Part shown: one piece after another, positions 1 to 10,036 of the stretch
Layout of the letters: each line of letters begins with the position of its first letter
Numbering within the stretch: position 1 is the stretch's first letter
Origin: Orientallactaga sibirica
Lineage: Eukaryota > Chordata > Mammalia > Rodentia > Dipodidae
Length of the DNA stretch: 64,000 nucleotides
Assembly (NCBI GenBank): GCA_036365145.1
Contig: JAEOAD010000026.1
Span: 3,364,001-3,428,000, forward strand
Direction: 5' to 3'
Translations under genes and position numbers: made by a program
The notes under the pieces: generated by a model
What the model was told of the DNA's origin: nothing
Databases searched by the model: none
Seen by the model: the letters and a program-made list of their open reading frames with translations, nothing else

Positions 1-189
1 GGAAGATTCTAGACCTCAGATGGGCTGGGGAGTGATTTAGAGGAGGAACATGTGTTTAGCATATGCCAAGCCCTAGGTCCCTTCCCCTGCACCTAAAAAA
101 GCACAGGTTGGCTGCAGGTGTCTCTGGGCTTGCAGGTAGCCATCTTCTGCCTGTGTCTTCCCTCCATACTGGCCTGTGTCCAAACTTCC

Positions 190-346
190 TTTTTTTTTTT
201 TTGGTTTTTCGAGGTAGGGTTTCACTCTGGTCCAGGCTGACCTGGAATTCACTATGTATTCTCAGGGTGGCCTTGAACTCTCGGCGATCCTCCTACCTCT
301 GCCTCCCGAGTGCTGGGATTAAAGGCGTGCGCCACCACGCCCGGCC
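190..346 (-). mobile_element. B1 SINE, antisense
   Basis: 7SL-derived B1 read backwards. A poly-T start leads into the ggtagggt...ctcact motif, then cctgacctggaattcact, and the element ends in cgccaccacgcccggc. It is nearly full length and little diverged. Confidence 0.9.
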
Positions 347-355
347 AAACTTTCC

Positions 356-587
356 TTTTTTATTATTTTATTTCTTTGAGACACACACACACACATACAC
401 ACACAGAGAGAGAGAGAGAGAATTGGCATGCTAGGGCCTCAGGCACTGCAATCGAATCCCAGATGCTTGTGCCACCTAGTGGGCATGTGAGACCTTGTGC
501 TTGCCTCACCTTTGTGCGTCTGGCTTACGTGGAATCCTTAGGCTTTGCAAGCAAGTGCCTTAACCGCTAAGCCATCTCTCCAGCCCC
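356..587 (-). mobile_element. tRNA-derived SINE (B2-like), antisense
   Basis: Antisense copy running from an AT-rich tail and CA/GA repeat (about 380-421) to the tRNA-like head ending ccatctctccagcccc. In the sense direction this family has a pol III A box and a B box like ggttcgattcc, then a CT-rich stretch and an AAATA tail. This copy carries an extra 20-30 bp around 478-515 resembling the longer subfamily. Confidence 0.85.
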
Positions 588-789
588 AAGCTTGCCATTT
601 GATTCAGGACATAGTTCTATTGGGGCAGGACCCCTCCCCCCAGCGATGCCATCGTGGCCATTTTCAAAGGCACCATTTCCAAATGGAATCCCATATGTGG
701 GACCTGGGGGTTAGGACTTTAGCATCTTTTGGAGGGACACAGTTTAAACTGTCGTAGGTCTGTGGTGACATATACATCATGCATGTTTT

Positions 790-933
790 AGTTTTTTTGA
801 GGTAGGGTCACGCTTTAGCCCAGGCCTGACCTGGAATTCACTGTCATCTCAGGGTGGCTGCAAACTCACAGCGATCCTCCTACCTCTGCCTCCTGAGTGC
901 TGGGATTAAAGGTGTGCGCCACCATGCTTGGCT
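790..933 (-). mobile_element. B1 SINE, antisense
   Basis: Contains the gaggtagggt, gacctggaattcact and gggattaaaggtgtgcgcc landmarks of B1. A small deletion lies near 845. Confidence 0.88.
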
Positions 934-934
934 C

Positions 935-1255
935 ACAATGTTTTATTTTTATGGTTTGCATGCATGTCTGTAGTGTGAGTGCATGTGTGTATTGGTGTTT
1001 GTGTGTGTGTGCACACACATGGGGAGGCTGGAGGTTGACACTGGGTCCCTGCCCATCACTCTCCACTTTATTCTTTGGGACAGGATGTCTTCCGTACTGG
1101 AGCTCACCAACTTAGCCAGACTAGCCAGCAAGTCCCAGGGATCCGTCCCATCTCTGTCTCCCTTGTGCTGGGATTCCAGGTGTGTGTCACCACGCCAGCT
1201 TTTATGTGGGTGCTGCGGATCCAAACTCAGCACCTTACCATCTCTGCAGCCATGG
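935..1255 (-). mobile_element. B4-like composite SINE, antisense
   Basis: GT-rich leader (956-1017), then an old B1-like block (gacaggatgtct... gctgggattccaggtg) and an end reading caccttaccatctctgcagcc, as expected for an antisense ID-type tail. Much more diverged than the neighbouring B1. The family name is from memory. Confidence 0.5.
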
Positions 1256-1259
1256 TAAG

Positions 1260-1380
1260 TGGTGTTTTGCAAGCACCAACTATATACCTGGCAATGTGCT
1301 GGGCCAGCATCCTGTGGGTCCAGGTGGTATTCTTGCTGTCTTGCATGAAGAGAGGGTGGGGGAGGGCCCGAGGACAGGTG
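1260..1380 (-). repeat. MIR-type ancient SINE fragment
   Basis: The string caccaactatatacctggcaatgtgctgggc resembles the conserved MIR/MIR3 segment. A second piece (gagtgcctactgtatgtcaggg) lies at 1908-1928. Strand and limits are approximate. Confidence 0.45.
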
Positions 1381-1468
1381 TGGACAGAGTGGGGAAGGGA
1401 GCTGTCTCAGCCTGCGGGGTGGGGTGGGGGGAAGGGGGCGATGATCATAGTGACATTGAGCAGGATCC

Positions 1469-1523
1469 ATGAATTCCTGATGAATTACTGATGAATTCCT
1501 GATGAATTCCTGATGAATTACTG
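1469..1523. repeat. 11-bp tandem repeat, five units
   Basis: Five head-to-tail copies of atgaattcctg or atgaattactg, differing only at one position, in the order c-a-c-c-a. An 11-mer period does not keep a reading frame. Confidence 0.95.
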
Positions 1524-1990
1524 CGGTGGGTCCGGTGTGTTTTGGGAACTCCACTTGCCTCCAACCTGAGGGAGAACTGAAGCTCTGTGTGGGGAAGTGA
1601 CTGTCACAGGGACTCGGAGCAGGCAGGGGCCGCCGAAGGCAGTTCTTCAGTGCACAGCCTGCTCTTCCACAGTTACTAAAATGCTTATTTCCAAACACAA
1701 CAGCCGTTACCGATGACAATAGAAGCCGTTTGCCTGGTTTCCGCACATCTATGTCTCTCGGGATTAGTAAATTTGCAGCCAGTTTTCAGGGTTTCAAATT
1801 GAATTTCTAGGTAGGCTCTGTGAAGACATGGAGTTGTGGTTCTTGGTTCCCCGTTTGCCCTGAAACATGCCAGGTCACACGTTCATGTCCACAGAGAGTG
1901 TTTGGTGAGTGCCTACTGTATGTCAGGGGATCCAGACATCCAGAGCTTAAAGAAAGAGCAACAGGCAGGAGAGATGCATGTGTGTATACA

Positions 1991-2178
1991 GATGAGATGG
2001 CTCAGTGGTTAAGGCGCTTGCCTGCAAAGCCTAACGATCTGGGATCGATTCCCCAGTATCTACATAAAGCCATAATCACAAGGTGACACTTAGAGTTCTA
2101 GAGTTTGTTTGCAGTGGTTGAAGGCTCTGGTGTATCCATATTCTCTCTCTCACCCTCTCTCTCTCTCTCTCTGTGCTT
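1991..2178 (+). mobile_element. tRNA-derived SINE, sense
   Basis: Head gatgagatggctcagtgg, B-box-like gggatcgattcc at about 2041, CT-rich stretch from 2145. Its tail has become the adjacent GAAA microsatellite. Confidence 0.85.
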
Positions 2179-2181
2179 GGA

Positions 2182-2221
<40 letters not shown>

Positions 2222-2252
2222 AAAGAAAAGAAAAGAAGAAAGATCGAGCTGC
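2179..2252. repeat. (GAAA)n microsatellite
   Basis: Pure AAAG repeats shading into AAAAG, grown from the tail of the preceding SINE. The Lys/Glu/Arg open frames here are repeat artefacts. Confidence 0.95.
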
Positions 2253-2620
2253 AACTAGATCTGCCACATGGAACCCCAAATCCAACAGGGAAATCACTCA
2301 CAGATGGATCAAGAGAATCCAGGGGGTGGGGTTGGAACAAGCCCCAGGGGCTGTAGGGAGAGGCGGGGGAAGTGGGTATCTGACCAGGCTGCAATCCTGG
2401 AAGGCTTCTGAGAAGAGGTGGTGCTGATCTCAGAGCTGACAGAAAAGCTGCACTATGGGCACTAAAAGCATTGCAGCTAGGTGGAATGACATGGGAACGA
2501 TCAGAGAATAAGGTTTCCTGGAAAGAGGTGAGATGCACCTGGCTAGGAGCTTGCAACAGAAGGACAAGCAAACGACAGCAAAGCATGGGAGGATTCAGCG
2601 TGGAGGAGTGGCTGCCTTCT
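2253..2620. other. single-copy stretch with an L2-like fragment
   Basis: No gene seen. The segment tggaaggcttctgagaagagg around 2398-2418 resembles a conserved LINE-2 motif, which is weak evidence for an ancient L2 fragment. Confidence 0.4.
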
Positions 2621-2770
2621 GTATGTGTGTTTGTGTGTGTGTGCATGTGTGCGTGGTGTGGTGGGTGTGATGTGTGGTGTATACACACGTGTGTGCAGAT
2701 GCATTCTATGCATGTGCTTGCACAGGCCAGAGGAGAATATCAGGTGTCCTCTCTTCTTAAAAAAAAAAAT

Positions 2771-2978
2771 TGGGCTGGAGGGATGGCTTAGCGGTTAAGG
2801 CGTTTGTCTGCAAAGCCAAAGGACCCAGGTTTGATTTTCCAGGACCCACGTAAGCCAGATGCACAAAGGGAGCATGTGTCTGGAGTTTGTTTGCAGTGGT
2901 TGGAGGCCCTGGTGCGCTCATTCTCTCTCTCTCTCTTCCTCTTTCTCTGTCAAATAAATAAAATAAAATAAAATAAAA
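2771..2978 (+). mobile_element. tRNA-derived SINE, sense
   Basis: Head gggctggagggatggcttagcgg, CT stretch 2922-2949, and AAATA/AAAAT tail to 2978. Confidence 0.9.
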
Positions 2979-3176
2979 ATTATTTTATTTGCAAGCAAAG
3001 ACAGCAGAGAGAGAGAGAGAGAAAGAGAGAGAATGGGTGCACCAAGGGCCTCTTACTACTTCAAATGAACTCCAGACGCATGTGCCACTTTGTGAATCTG
3101 GCTTTATGTGGGACTGGAACCTAGGTTGTTAGGCTTTGCAGGCAAGCATCTTACGTGCTGCATTGTCTCTCCAGCC
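2979..3176 (-). mobile_element. tRNA-derived SINE, antisense
   Basis: Tail-to-tail with the preceding SINE. Contains the GA stretch 3006-3033 and ends in tctctccagcct. Confidence 0.88.
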
Positions 3177-3282
3177 TGGTGTCCTTCTTTTAATGTTTAT
3201 CTGCATATTTCTTTGAGATGCCATCTCTCAGTGAGCCCCAGTGATTCTTGGATCTGCACACTGGGATTTCAGCCATGATCAG

Positions 3283-3633
3283 TGTGGTGCTGTGATTCAC
3301 GTGTCCCCCATACACTTAGGGGTTCTGAATGCTAGCTTCCCAGCTGATGGAGATTTGGGAATTAACACTTCCTGGAGGCAGAGTATTGTTGGGGGTGGGC
3401 TTAAGGGTGTTATAGCCAGCTCCCTCTTGCTAGTGTGTTTGGCACACTCCCCTATTGCTGTTGTCCACCTTATGTTGGCTAGGGGGTGATGTCCACCCTC
3501 TGCTCATGCCATCATTTTTCCCTGCCATCATGGAGCTTCCCCTCAAATCCGTAAGCCAAAATAAACCTTTTTTTCCTCTAAAGCTGCTCTTGGTCAGGTG
3601 ATTTCTGCCAGCAATGCGAACCTGACTGCAACA
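3283..3633 (+). mobile_element. MaLR-like solo LTR (family copy 1)
   Basis: A ~350-bp element starting TGTGG and ending CAACA, with a polyadenylation signal (ccaaaataaacc, about 3558-3569) near its 3' end. It is flanked by a perfect 5-bp duplication atcag (3278-3282 and 3634-3638). TG...CA ends, a late AATAAA and 5-bp target duplication are standard for LTRs. The motif gtcccccat near the start and the tail recall MLT/MaLR LTRs from memory. Related copies occur at 13855, 24798, 27473, 51723 and 63067. Confidence 0.7.
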
Positions 3634-3639
3634 ATCAGC

Positions 3640-3659
3640 AACATTTTTATTTAAAAAAA

Positions 3660-3694
<35 letters not shown>

Positions 3695-3835
3695 ATGCAC
3701 ATGTGTGCACCAGGGTGTCTTGACACTGCAAACGAATGTCCACCTGGCTTTACATGGGTGGCTGGGGAACTGAACTCGGGCTGGAAGGCTTTGCAAGAAA
3801 GCACCTCTGACCACTGAGCAATCTTCCTAGCCCCC
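3640..3835 (-). mobile_element. diverged tRNA-derived SINE, antisense, with (GT)n
   Basis: The GA stretch is replaced by a GT run at 3662-3691. The body (cactgcaaacgaatgtccac... ggctttacatggg) and the end gcaatcttcctagcccc are recognisable but diverged. Confidence 0.75.
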
Positions 3836-3955
3836 AGTGCCCAGCTTTTTAAAAATGTGAGTTCTGGGGAGTCAAGGTTGTCAGTCTCTGGCCCAAGAGG
3901 CCTTCAAGCTTAAGTGGCAAGTGCTGTTAGCCAGTGAGTCATCTCTCGAGCCTTC
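3836..3955 (-). mobile_element. SINE head fragment, antisense
   Basis: Ends in gtgctgttagccagtgagtcatctctcgagcc, the head of an older tRNA-derived or ID-type SINE. The rest is too diverged to place. Confidence 0.45.
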
Positions 3956-3965
3956 AGTTATCTTT

Positions 3966-3969
3966 TGCT

Positions 3970-4012
<43 letters not shown>

Positions 4013-4160
4013 TTTTGGTTTGGCAAGGTAGGGTCTCACTCTGGTTCAGGCTGACCTGGAATTCACTCTGTAGTCTCAGGGTGGCCTTGAACTCACAGTG
4101 ATCCTCTTACCTCTGCCTCCCGTGTGCTGGGATTAAAGGCATGCGCCACCACACCCAGCT
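3966..4160 (-). mobile_element. B1 SINE, antisense, with (TATT)n tail
   Basis: An ATTT repeat (3966-4012) is the tail. The B1 body follows with ggtagggtctcactctgg and ends gcgccaccacacccagct. Confidence 0.92.
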
Positions 4161-4386
4161 TTGCTTTTTATTTATTTGCAAGCAGAGAGAGAGACCGAGA
4201 GAAGTGAGAAAAGGAGAGAGAGGCAGACAGAGAATGGGTGCGCCAGGGCATCCAGCCACTGCGAACAAACTCCAGATGCACGCACCACCTTGTGCATCTG
4301 GCTTTACATGGGTATTGGGGAATCCAACCTGGGTCTTTAGACTTTGAAGGCAAGCGCCTTAACCACTAAACCATCTCTCCAGCCCT
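4161..4386 (-). mobile_element. tRNA-derived SINE, antisense
   Basis: Full-length copy. GA stretch from 4185, body cactgcgaacaaactccagatgc, head ending ccatctctccagccc. Confidence 0.92.
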
Positions 4387-4393
4387 AGTTGCC

Positions 4394-5550
4394 TTTTTTT
4401 TTTTTTTTGGACAACTCCCTCTGGCTGCAATGAGGGGAGATGGGTGCAGTGGTGGAGAGGCCCGCCAGGAGGTGGCTGCAATTGTCCAGCTACAGTGTAC
4501 ACGGCATTACTAATAATCAAGGCAATAACTAGCTTAGGGACTCCAGACCCATTGTAAGCATTTTGCACGTCTGTGCTCAGGCACTCCTTGAGCAAGCTCT
4601 GACCCTGAGCCTAGCATGCGGGGGGTGTTCAGCAGAGTCCAGGCGCAAGAGGAGGCCCTCCCTGCCTTGTTTGACCACTCCCCCCCATGCGGAGGAGAGA
4701 TGTACTATGGCTGTCACGCACAGCCCACATCCACATGTGGAAGAATTTGCTTCAAGGCACAGAGGGCATGGGGACTCTGACCCCCGCCTTTGGGGACTGT
4801 CCTGGCTCTAGAGAACTGTCTTACTTACGGTTATTCCCTCATCCAACCACTGATCAATGCCGGGGACACAGGTCTGATTCCTGGCCCCAGTCCTGAGGCT
4901 ACTCTGTGGGGTCATCCCAGCTCCAGGGCTCCCCGTGGGCTAGCTCAGCTTCTCCCTCTACCCAACACTGCTCATTTCTCTTCTCTTCCCTGGAAACAGA
5001 TCCCAGGAGCACTTCCCACTAAGTCCCAACTCATTCAGCTCAGTCCCAGGGTGGGGGCTCCTGTCCTGCCTCCAGGACCCAGTCTGTGACACTGGGTAGC
5101 CTAGTCACCAAGCAATAGGGCCAGAATACAAACCTGGTCTTGGGTTTCAGAGCCTCCGTCCTGCCTCCACGCTCAGCCTCCCTTGATCAAGTGTCATGAC
5201 TCTCACAACCTTGGTTTCCTCTTTTAACAAGGGAGGATGTATCAGGCAGCACCATTCAGGTTATGCTCTGTAACAAACATCTCTAAAAAAATTGTATATT
5301 CCAAAGATTGGATGAACAGAAATTGTTGAGATTTGCCCAGGGCTTTCTTAATTTGGTCATGGAAAGTCTTGCACCCTAGGAAAATTCCTGTCTCTGGCAA
5401 ACTAAGGCCACTTGTTTGGGACTGTCCTCATGTTATAACTGGAATTCACCCGAGCCTTTGAAAATCAGGATGGCTAAAAGGAAAGGCTTGGTTTTCACTC
5501 ATGACACATGTCTGTCATTCACACATCCTTCTACAAGGTCCTGTCATGGT
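4394..5550. other. single-copy stretch, no gene recognised
   Basis: Begins with a poly-T run (4394-4408). 4415-4500 has the look of an old MIR/L2 piece. I see no conserved protein motif in any frame, no splice-framed exon and no other repeat. Confidence 0.5.
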
Positions 5551-5628
5551 GTCTATCCTTGGGGATGGGTTCCAGGACCCCTGAGGATGTCTACATCCAC
5601 GGATGTTTAAGTCCCTTATAAAAACAGC
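5550..5628. mobile_element. ancient mariner-type DNA transposon fragment
   Basis: The string ccttggggatgggttccaggacccctgagg followed by catccacggatgtttaagtccctta matches my memory of the MARNA/Tigger-type mammalian element. It is a short relic. Confidence 0.5.
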
Positions 5629-5631
5629 ACT

Positions 5632-5862
5632 GGTGCTGGAAGATGACTTAGTGGTTAAGGTGCTTTCCTGCAAAGCCTAAGGACCCATGTTCCATCTCTC
5701 TCCAGATTCCACGTTAGCCAGACACAAAGGTAAGGCAAGCGCAAGGTCGCACATGCCCACTAGGTGGTGCAAGCATCTGGAGTTGATTGCAGTGGCTGAG
5801 GTCCTGGCGTGCCAATTCTCTCTCTGTCTAAAATTAACAACAACAACAACATTAAAAAGCAC
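5632..5862 (+). mobile_element. tRNA-derived SINE, sense, longer variant
   Basis: Head gctggaagatgacttagtggttaagg. The B box is disrupted (gttccatctctc). An insert near 5728-5765 includes gcaaggtcgcacatgcccac. The tail is an AAC repeat. Confidence 0.82.
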
Positions 5863-6038
5863 TGAATTTGCATGGAACCTGCACACATCTTCCTGCACAT
5901 TCTAAGTCACCTTTTAATCCCTCATGTGATGTACGTGCTGTGTAAATAGTTGTCACACTGTACGGTTAGGGTTAGGGAAGAGTGACAGAGAAGTCTGTGT
6001 GTGCTCAGGATGGATGTGGTTTAAGAAAAGCAAAACAA

Positions 6039-6179
6039 GCCAGGCGTGGTGGCGCACGCCTTTAATCCCAGTACTCGGGAGGCAGAGGTAGGAGGATCAC
6101 TGTGAGTTCAAGGCCATCCTGAGACTACATAGTGAATTCCAGGTCAGCCTGGACCAGAGTGAAACCCTACCTCGAAAAA

Positions 6180-6215
<36 letters not shown>

Positions 6216-6226
6216 AAAACAAAACC
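6039..6226 (+). mobile_element. B1 SINE, sense
   Basis: Starts gccaggcgtggtggcgcacgcc, contains gtgaattccaggtcagcctgg and ends in a ~45-bp A-rich tail. Clean, full-length copy. Confidence 0.93.
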
Positions 6227-7030
6227 AATTCCCATCTGGGAGGGATGTGTCCTGGGAGTGGACCTCGCACACATGGAGGGCTGGCTCTGCCACACGGCAT
6301 GGTGGCTGCTGCTTGCTTAAAATAGCTTTTGCCCATGACTCAGTCAAGGGAGTAGAGTTTTTCTAGGACGCTGCTGGTCTGAAGGCTGGAAAATAAAAAT
6401 GAAGTAGAGACCAAGCATGGCCTTTGATCGATTCTACCTGGAAGTATGTGTAGTCATTTTCGGCTCTCACCTTATTTGTTTATGATGGAGCTCCACGATG
6501 GAATAGGATTTGGTACCGGTCCTCTGGGGATGGGGGTGGTGAGGAGACAGGGATGTGGGGACCTGGATCTAGGAGATCTGGACGCTGCCTAGAAGCAGCA
6601 TCTCAGGCAGTGACAACTTGGGTGGTGGTGATGTTTGAGCTTCTGTTGCCTAAGCTAAAAATGTGACGTGGTGGATGATTTGACAAGTCCGTCGGAATCC
6701 CCTGATTGTATCTGACTCTGACTCAAGGCAAGCAACGAACTTGGCTTTCTTAATGCTACTTACAGTTGGATAGCCTTGGGCCATCACACGGCCTCGTGTT
6801 CAAAATGTTGCCTTGTAAATTGTCTAATAAAGTGATGATGAGAGGGACGGCCTAAGTGATCTGTCTCCACCCATTGTGAAGGGGTTTGGGAAGGATGCTT
6901 CCCTTCAGAATGCAAAAATTATCACATGTAATTAGAGCCATTTCCATTCGGGGCTCTGCCAGGCCTCTGACATGCTCTGAAACTTGCACCATGCCAAGCA
7001 AGTCAGCTCATCAAAACTAACCAGATACAG
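6227..7030. other. single-copy stretch, candidate conserved block at 6640-6965
   Basis: No coding exon is recognised. 6640-6965 is AT-rich and free of rodent repeats (aaattatcacatgtaattagagcc near 6916). It has the texture of conserved non-coding DNA, but conservation cannot be seen here. Confidence 0.4.
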
Positions 7031-7170
7031 AAATTTTTTTAAATTTGAAGTAGAGTCTCACTCTAGCCCAGGCTGGCCTGGAGTTCACTCTGTAGTCCCA
7101 TGCTGGCTTTGGACTCACAGCAATTCTCATACCTCTGCCTCCCCAGTGCTGAGATTAAAGGCTGGCCAGG
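7031..7170 (-). mobile_element. B1 SINE, antisense, older
   Basis: agtctcactctagcccaggctggcctggagttcact... cccagtgctgagattaaagg. The end is truncated after ggctggcc. Confidence 0.82.
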
Positions 7171-7386
7171 TATAGTTTTAAAGTCCAGCCATATTTGGAG
7201 TGGGGCAGTGAAGGTGGGGGGCGGGGAGAGGTCACCCAGCCAGCTCTGGCTTGGAGGAGGAGGAGAACAAAAGGCTGGGAAGAGCCACCCTGCATCTTCA
7301 GCTTCATCATGGGACAGAAGAAAGGCAGGTGGCCACTTCCTGCTGGCTGGAGTGACCTTGGATGCTGAAAAACCATGGGCCATTTA

Positions 7387-7424
7387 AAAAAAAAATTTCC
7401 TTTTTCCCTCTTTCTTTCCTTCCT

Positions 7425-7476
<52 letters not shown>

Positions 7477-7620
7477 TTCTTTCCTTCCTTCCTTTCTTTC
7501 TTCTTTCCTCTTTCCTTCCTTCCCTCCTTCCCTCCCTCCCTCCCTTCCTTCCTTCCTTCCTTCCTTCCTTCCTTCCTTCCTTCCTTCCTTCCTTCCTTCC
7601 TTCCTTCCTTCCTTCTTTCA
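7387..7620. repeat. (TTTC)n / (TTCC)n polypyrimidine microsatellite
   Basis: Poly-T then tttc repeats, then ttcc repeats. All Phe/Leu/Ser/Pro or Lys/Glu/Arg open frames here are artefacts. Confidence 0.95.
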
Positions 7621-7778
7621 AGAAAGAATGGAAATGCCAGGGCCTTTTGCCACTGCAAACAAACTCCAGATGCACGCACCACCATTTGCATCTGGCTTAT
7701 ATGCATTCTGGGGACTTGAACGTTGGTCCTTAGTCTTCACAGGCAATGCCTTAACCACTAAGCCATCTCTCCAGCCCC
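7621..7778 (-). mobile_element. tRNA-derived SINE, antisense
   Basis: Body cactgcaaacaaactccagatgc and head ending ccatctctccagcccc. The GA/tail part is replaced by the adjacent pyrimidine tract. Confidence 0.88.
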
Positions 7779-7971
7779 ACCATGGGTTTTGAATGACTTC
7801 CCTTCCAGCCCCTCTGGGACCTGGATCTGATGTTTGCGCCCCGGGTCTCATTCGGGTCGTGCAGGTGGTCTTGGTCCTCTGCCTGCATACATTCTTCTTC
7901 TTCTTCTTCTTTTTTTGTTCTAAAATTTCAGCTTTGTTCATAGTTGTTTGTAGAATGCTCTTTTACTATTT

Positions 7972-8120
7972 TATTTTATTTTTGTTTTTCAAGGTAGGGT
8001 CTCACCCAGGCTGACCTGGAATTCACTATGTAGTCTTAGGGTGGTCTTGAACTCACAGTGATCCTCCTACCTCTGCCTCCTGAATACTGGGATTAAAGGT
8101 GTGCGCCACCACGCCCGGCC
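7972..8120 (-). mobile_element. B1 SINE, antisense
   Basis: Lacks ~8 bp (ggtctcacccaggc, so the ctctagc step is deleted). Otherwise full, ending gcgccaccacgcccggcc. Confidence 0.9.
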
Positions 8121-8300
8121 TTACTATTTGATTTTTAAGTATAAAGTTTCACATGATATTTTATTGATAGTTTCATACATATCTATAATGTATTTTCACC
8201 ATGTTCTTTTCCTGTTACCCTCTCTTTCCCCCCTCACCCCCCTCCACTGAACTCCCTTTTCCCCCTCTTCTGCTTTAATGTCTTTTTTCTACTTCATCTT
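8121..8300 (-). mobile_element. LINE-1 3' end fragment, antisense
   Basis: ttttattgatagtttcatacat followed by a C/T-rich segment ending ctctttcccccctcacccccctcc is typical of the reversed 3' UTR of rodent L1. A related piece lies at 18310-18530. Confidence 0.5.
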
Positions 8301-8463
8301 TTTATTTTTATTTATTTTAATATTTATTTTTATTTATTTACTAGAGAGAGAGAGAGAGACTTGCTACTGCAAATGAACTCCAAACACTTGCACCACTTTG
8401 TGCATCTAGAATTTAGGCATTGCAAGCAAGTACCTTTAATCGCTGAGCCATCTCTCTAGTACC
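8301..8463 (-). mobile_element. tRNA-derived SINE, antisense, internally shortened
   Basis: Long AT tail, GA stretch 8344-8360, body, then a deletion between ttgtgcatct and the head (ctttaatcgctgagccatctctct). Confidence 0.82.
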
Positions 8464-8486
8464 CTCCAGTCGTAAAGAAAGAGCTG

Positions 8487-8725
8487 TGGGGCTGGAGAGA
8501 TGGCTTAGTGGTTAAGGCGCCTGCCTGCAAAGCCTAAGAATGCTTGTTCAAATCTCCAGGTCCTATGTTTAGCCAGACACAAAAGTGACGCAAGCATGCA
8601 ATATCGCACATGTGCACAAGGGGGCGCACACGTCTAGAGTTCGTTCACAGCAGCTGAAAAGGTCATGGTGCACCCATTCTCTCTCTGCCTCTTCTTCTCT
8701 CTCCCAAATTAAAAAAAAAAAAAAA
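8487..8725 (+). mobile_element. tRNA-derived SINE, sense, longer variant
   Basis: The A box tggcttagtgg (8501-8511) fits the pol III consensus. The B box has decayed. It has a long insert of the acgcaagcatgcaatatcgcacatg type and a poly-A tail. The flanks share agctgtgg, a likely target duplication. Confidence 0.88.
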
Positions 8726-8925
8726 GAAAGCTGTGGGTATCTGGGCTAGCGTTGCTCCCAGAAGCCTGCTGTGGGCTGCAGAGACCATCCTTCATTCTGC
8801 TGGTTCTTACTTCCTGTCTGCAGTGGTGAGGTGAGGCAGACATGACCTTGAATATGAACATGGGGGTCTGCCTTGCAGAAGCACAGCGCCTTCCTGCTCC
8901 ATGGTAGTTTGGAAGTGGGGAGGTT

Positions 8926-9066
8926 GCTGCTGAAGGTTATGGCTGAAGGTCTTTAACAAAGGGCAGCGGTCAGCTGCTGAAGGTCATGGCTGAAGGTCTT
9001 TAACAAAGGGCAGCGGTCAGCTGCTGAAGGTCATGGCTGAAGGTCTTTAACAAAGGGCAGCGGTCA
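8926..9066. repeat. 47-bp tandem repeat, three units
   Basis: Three exact head-to-tail units of 47 bp. Units 2 and 3 are identical over the full length, and unit 1 differs by one base (ggttatgg for ggtcatgg). The unit starts gctgctgaaggtcatggctg and ends gggcagcggtca. Confidence 0.97.
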
Positions 9067-9169
9067 GGCTTCCATTTTACAGACCAGAAATAGGAGGCTG
9101 TGGTAGAAAGCCAAAGGGTTTAGGATTGGGGATTTTCTCTCTTTGCTTGTAGATAAATAAAAACAAAAA

Positions 9170-9352
9170 TTGAAAATGGGCTAGAGACAGATGCAAAGTG
9201 ACACAAGGGTGCAATGCACACACATCTGGATTTTGTTTGCAGCAGCTGAGAGGCTGCTGGCACACCCATCTCTATCTGTCTTCCTCTCCCTCTCCCTCTC
9301 TCTCTCTCTGTGTGTGTCTCTCTCCAAAAAAAAAAAAAAAAAAAAAAAAAGA
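9170..9352 (+). mobile_element. tRNA-derived SINE, sense, head deleted
   Basis: The head is reduced to gggctagagacag and joins directly to the middle (atgcaaagtgacacaagggtgc). CT stretch 9270-9325, then A-rich tail. Confidence 0.8.
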
Positions 9353-9410
9353 AAGAAAGAAAGAAAAGAAAGAAAAGAAAAGAAAAGAAAAGAAAAGAAA
9401 AGAAAAGAAA
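9353..9410. repeat. (GAAAA)n microsatellite
   Basis: AAAGA/AAAAG repeats grown from the SINE tail. Confidence 0.93.
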
Positions 9411-9605
9411 ATGGACTGGATAGATGACTCAGAGGTTGAGGTGTTGCCTGATAAGCCTAAGGATTCAGGTTTGATTCCCCAGTACCCATGTACAAGGTGG
9501 TGCTTGTATCTAGAGTTTGTTTATAGCTGTTGGAGATCCTGGTAGCCCATTGTCTCCTGACTCTCCCCCCTGTGTCTCCAACATGAAAATAAATAGATGA
9601 ATAAA
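9411..9605 (+). mobile_element. tRNA-derived SINE, sense, diverged
   Basis: actggatagatgactcagaggttgagg head, B-box-like ggtttgattcc at about 9468, tail aaaataaatagatg. Confidence 0.82.
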
Positions 9606-9621
9606 GTATTTGAAAAAATAA

Positions 9622-9787
9622 GTTGTCTGCAAAGCCTGAGGACCCAGTTCAGTTTCCCAGTACCCAGGCAAAGTCAGCTGCACAAGGTGATGCATGCATC
9701 TAGAGTTTGTTTGCAGCTGTTGGGGGTCCTGGTATGCCCATTCTCTCTCTCTACTTGCAAATTAATAAATAAAAATATTTTAAAAAA
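9622..9787 (+). mobile_element. tRNA-derived SINE, sense, 5' truncated
   Basis: Begins inside the head (gtctgcaaagcctgagg) and continues through the CT stretch to an AAATA tail. It is followed at once by gaactggg. Confidence 0.85.
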
Positions 9788-9800
9788 GAACTGGGGGGGG

Positions 9801-10028
9801 GAGGCTGGAGAGATGGTTTAGTGGTTAAGGCTTTTGCCTGCAAAACCAAAGGACATTGGTTCGATTCTCTAGTACCCATGCAAGCCAGATGTGCAAGGAG
9901 GCGCATGCATTTGGAGTTCATTTGCAGTGGCTGGAGGCCCTGGTGCACCCATTCTCTCTCTTGCTCTGTGTCTGCCTCTTTCCCTCTTTTGCTCTCTCAA
10001 ATTAATTAATTAAATTAAAAAAAAAAAA
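9801..10028 (+). mobile_element. tRNA-derived SINE, sense, near full length
   Basis: A box tggtttagtgg (9814-9824) and B box ggttcgattct (9858-9868). CT-rich middle and AATTA/poly-A tail. It lies between two copies of gaactggg (9788-9795 and 10029-10036). Confidence 0.93.
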
Positions 10029-10036
10029 GAACTGGG

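Larger units (their letters stand above)
2622..3280 (-). mobile_element. B4-like composite SINE split by two SINEs
   Basis: GT-rich leader and the ggccagaggagaatatcaggtgtcc motif (2622-2755) resume after 3177 with ggtgtcc... gagatgccatctctcagtgagccccag. Two tRNA-derived SINEs lie between. The joined reading is an inference from the repeated ggtgtcc. Confidence 0.45.

Noticed and set aside
3283..3633. Reading the ~350-bp TGTGG..CAACA elements as hAT-type DNA transposons (URR1-like)
   Set aside because: The termini are partly inverted, which first suggested this. The TG..CA ends, a late AATAAA and 5-bp rather than 8-bp flanking duplications fit LTRs better. A library search would settle it.
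5961..5977. Telomere-like ggttagggttaggg
   Set aside because: Only two TTAGGG units, far too short for an interstitial telomeric array.
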